The translations under genes and the position numbers were made by a program. The notes beneath the pieces were generated by a model that saw nothing but the letters and a program-made list of their open reading frames with translations, was not told where the DNA came from and searched no databases. A DNA stretch of 7,241 bases from Candidatus Cloacimonadota bacterium (GTDB lineage Bacteria; Cloacimonadota; Cloacimonadia; JGIOTU-2; B8-G9). This document shows, piece by piece, positions 5,393 through 7,241 of the stretch (positions are counted from its first letter, which is position 1; every line of letters starts with the position of its first letter). The stretch lies in contig QMNM01000068.1 of NCBI GenBank assembly GCA_003647765.1, forward strand, positions 1 through 7,241, given 5' to 3'.

Positions 5393-6319
5393 TTGAGTCT
5401 ATTAGATAAGTTACGCAAGAAATTAGTAAGGACGCGAACTAGCTTCATTGGGAAGATATCTGAGCTAGTTAATCTTCATTGCAAGATAGATGAAGATCTA
5501 ATTGAAGATATTGAGGAAGTTCTTATTCAATCTGATGTTGGAATACAGATGTCATTAAATATTATTGATAAGTTAAAAGAAGAGTTAAGAATTACCAAAA
5601 CAAAAGATCCTAATAAGATACAAGACATTTTAGAAAATATTATAGAAAATATATTGGTAAGCGAATATGAAGGTGCTACAAATTCTATAAATTTAAATCC
5701 TGAGCAGAAACCATATATCATTATTTTTGTTGGAGTAAATGGCGTAGGAAAGACAACTTCTATTGGTAAATTAGCGAAACTCTATAAAGATAGAGGTAAA
5801 TCGGTATTATTAGTAGCTGCTGATACATTTAGAGCAGCAGCAGAGGAGCAATTAGAGGTTTGGGCAAAGCGTGTGAATGTGCCTATTATCAAGCAAAAGT
5901 ACGGTTCTGACCCATCGTCTGTTGTGTATGATGGCATAATTTCTGCAAAAGCAAAAGGATATGATATAGTATTAGTTGACACTGCTGGTAGATTACATAC
6001 AAAAGTCAATTTAATGAAAGAGCTTCAAAAGATGGTCAGGACAACCCAAAAATTGATTCCAGATGCTCCACATGAAATCTTGTTAGTGTTAGATGCTACT
6101 ACTGGACAGAATGGTCTTGTTCAGGCAAGAAAATTCAAAGAAACTATTCCAGTTTCTGGAATTATTATTGCAAAATTAGACGGCACAGCCAAAGCAGGAA
6201 TAGTTGTAGGTATTCGCAATGAATTAGGTATTCCAGTAAAATTGATTGGTATAGGTGAAAATATAGAGGATTTGAAAAATTTCCATGCAAGAGAATTTGT
6301 CAAAGCGATCTTTCAATAG
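5393..6319 (+). CDS. ftsY: Signal recognition particle receptor FtsY
   Basis: SRP-family GTPase that docks SRP-ribosome complexes at the inner membrane by pairing with Ffh. The 308-residue product has a helical N domain (about 1-95, with LIEDIEEVLIQSDVG at 36-50) and an NG GTPase domain. Motifs are GVNGVGKT (114-121, P-loop), DTFRAAA (144-150), DTAGR (196-200), DATTGQN (234-240), AKLDGTAKAG (260-269, guanine recognition) and the closing GIGENIEDLKNFHAREFV. DTFRAAA and the absence of an M domain separate it from Ffh. The acidic N-terminal A domain is missing, as in many short FtsY proteins; the Arg/Lys-rich start (KLRKKLVRTRT) may serve membrane contact. Unusual residues are Ala260 for the common Thr and Ala268 for Gly. 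The start codon is TTG. It is divergent from kbl, with no ffh or smc nearby. Confidence 0.97.
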   Translation: MSLLDKLRKKLVRTRTSFIGKISELVNLHCKIDEDLIEDIEEVLIQSDVGIQMSLNIIDKLKEELRITKTKDPNKIQDILENIIENILVSEYEGATNSINLNPEQKPYIIIFVGVNGVGKTTSIGKLAKLYKDRGKSVLLVAADTFRAAAEEQLEVWAKRVNVPIIKQKYGSDPSSVVYDGIISAKAKGYDIVLVDTAGRLHTKVNLMKELQKMVRTTQKLIPDAPHEILLVLDATTGQNGLVQARKFKETIPVSGIIIAKLDGTAKAGIVVGIRNELGIPVKLIGIGENIEDLKNFHAREFVKAIFQ

Positions 6320-6410
6320 TTATGAATAATATAAAATAAGTAATTTAGCCTGCTGACAAATTATATCCAATATAACAAATTAACAGTACAAAAAAATGAG
6401 AGGTTATAAA

Positions 6411-6821
6411 ATGAAATATCAAAAAAGAACATCAACACCACCAAAAGAAAGATTATGTAAAAAATGTGGAAAAATAAAACCAATAAGCGAGTTTTATTTA
6501 AGAAAAGATAACTATTATCGTTATATATGCAAAAGTTGTGAATCTAAACAAATGAGTGAATATTATGAAAAAAATAAGGAAAGAAGACACGAATATTATA
6601 AGAAGTATTATGAACTGAATAAAGAAAAAATTATTGAGAGGAGACGAGAGTATATCAAAAGAAATTATGAAAAAATAAGACAACAAAGACGAAAATGGTA
6701 TCAAGACCATAGAGATGAATTAAAAAAGAGATCTTTAGAATATTATTACAGAAATAGAGAGAGAATATTGAATAGATTAAGAGATAGTTCAAAAAGAAAA
6801 AAAGAGGAAAAGACGAAGTAG
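6411..6821 (+). CDS. Zinc-ribbon protein with five 15-residue basic repeats, unknown function
   Basis: The 136-residue product is rich in Lys, Arg, Glu and Tyr and has no signal peptide or membrane segment. A four-cysteine module, CKKCGKIKP (cysteines 16 and 19) and CKSC (40 and 43), is followed by five exact-length 15-residue repeats (about residues 50-124, bases 6558-6782) with consensus [EK]-[YW]-Y-x-x-N-x-E-[KR]-[IL]-x-x-R-R-[KR], then a short basic tail. The repeats should form a continuous charged helix. Similar CxxCG-x-KP...CKxC ribbons occur in phage and bacterial proteins related to recombination endonuclease VII and HNH-type DNA-binding proteins, but no catalytic motif is visible. 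Nucleic-acid binding is inferred. ATG at 6411 is chosen because GAGAGG (6398-6403) lies seven bases upstream; ATG at 6396 overlaps that site. It lies 91 bases after ftsY with no terminator seen between. Very A-rich codon use (AGA, AAA, GAA) may partly reflect composition. Confidence 0.75.
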   Translation: MKYQKRTSTPPKERLCKKCGKIKPISEFYLRKDNYYRYICKSCESKQMSEYYEKNKERRHEYYKKYYELNKEKIIERRREYIKRNYEKIRQQRRKWYQDHRDELKKRSLEYYYRNRERILNRLRDSSKRKKEEKTK

Positions 6822-7241
6822 AACTAGGTTTCAATGTCGTTTGAACAAGAGATCAAGATTGATATAATGCCAATAGAATATTATAATGCACTGTAAAGTA
6901 AATTCTGATTGATATACAGAAGCCAACAATTTCGATTGCAGAAACTCGACTCTGGTTCTTTGAACTCGAGTTGGGTTTCTACCTTGTAATTTAACAAACT
7001 AAATATTGAGAAATTTTTGCATCTGCTATTTAACAAAAAATAGAAAGACCTCTTATTTTCCAAACTTTTATTGACAACAAATTTATAGAAAACAAAATTT
7101 AGTTTTAGTTTTCTTGATTATAAGGGATATAGTATTAATTAAGCATTTATAAGTTAATGTAAATTATAATAAATGTAGTTAATTATTAAGTAAGATTGGT
7201 GTTGTAAGTATAATTTTCTAAATTTATATGTTAAAGTATAA
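6822..7241. other. AT-rich non-coding end of the window
   Basis: No convincing gene is seen on either strand; a 60-codon minus-strand frame at 6881-7063 has no motif or ribosome site. The stretch holds the hairpin at 6940-6980, a ten-base direct repeat GATTGATATA (6857-6866 and 6907-6916), a TTGACA at 7071-7076 without a -10 box at normal distance, and an imperfect inverted repeat GAAAAC / GTTTTC (7088-7093 with 7108-7113). A gene beginning beyond 7241 may have its leader here. Confidence 0.45.
6940..6980 (+). repeat. Strong hairpin downstream of the zinc-ribbon gene
   Basis: AGAAACTCGACTC (6940-6952) can pair with GAGTTGGGTTTCT (6968-6980) over 13 base pairs, two of them G-U on the plus strand, around a 15-base loop. 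The palindrome AACTCGAGTT (6963-6972) is nested in it, and AACTCGA occurs twice in direct orientation 20 bases apart (6943 and 6963). The G-U pairs favour plus-strand RNA. No T-run follows, so a classical terminator is not supported. It begins 119 bases after the stop codon at 6821. Confidence 0.6.

Noticed and set aside
6396-6398. ATG at 6396 as start of the zinc-ribbon gene
   Set aside because: It overlaps the GAGAGG site that is properly spaced for the ATG at 6411.
6881-7063. 60-codon minus-strand frame in the terminal gap
   Set aside because: Overlaps the hairpin, lacks a ribosome site and shows no protein-like pattern.

Overview
The window is an AT-rich piece of bacterial chromosome holding mostly housekeeping genes. 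Four of the six genes are recognisable core-metabolism or protein-targeting genes, one is a conserved-looking small membrane protein and one is a small zinc-ribbon protein. I see no tRNA, rRNA, CRISPR array, transposase or integrase. The low GC content, strong AGGAGG ribosome sites and many short intergenic repeats of the GCCACAGAGACACAGAG / GCCACGAAAAACACGAA type suggest an uncultivated, probably anaerobic, deep-branching bacterium. From memory such repeats are frequent in several candidate phyla, but I cannot assign a taxon.

Layout. Positions 1-345 are non-coding and full of degenerate repeats. Positions 346-3176, read right to left, hold a probable glycolysis/gluconeogenesis cluster: class II fructose-bisphosphate aldolase (fba), a PH-like small membrane protein, and phosphoglycerate kinase (pgk). 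The two internal gaps (119 and 102 bases) each carry a GCCACAGAG repeat directly next to the Shine-Dalgarno site of the following gene. Upstream of fba is a gap of about 360 bases with one more repeat and a GC-rich palindrome. A clear rho-independent terminator at its far end closes the next unit, a single minus-strand gene for a glycine C-acetyltransferase-like (Kbl) enzyme at 3620-4855.

A divergent intergenic region (4856-5392) contains CGAAC-type repeats, a GCCAC repeat and a six-unit octamer array. It is followed on the plus strand by ftsY (TTG start) and by a 136-residue protein with a four-cysteine zinc ribbon and five tandem 15-residue basic repeats. The last 420 bases are non-coding except for a 13-bp-stem hairpin.

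How the genes work together: Fba and Pgk act in the lower Embden-Meyerhof pathway and are probably co-transcribed. Kbl belongs to threonine/glycine metabolism, and FtsY is the membrane receptor of the signal recognition particle. Nothing points to a complete new system. The parts most worth a second look are the same-strand repeat family that abuts ribosome sites, the apparent AUU start codon of the PH-like gene, the two octamer arrays (one overlapping the end of pgk), and the repeat architecture of the zinc-ribbon protein.
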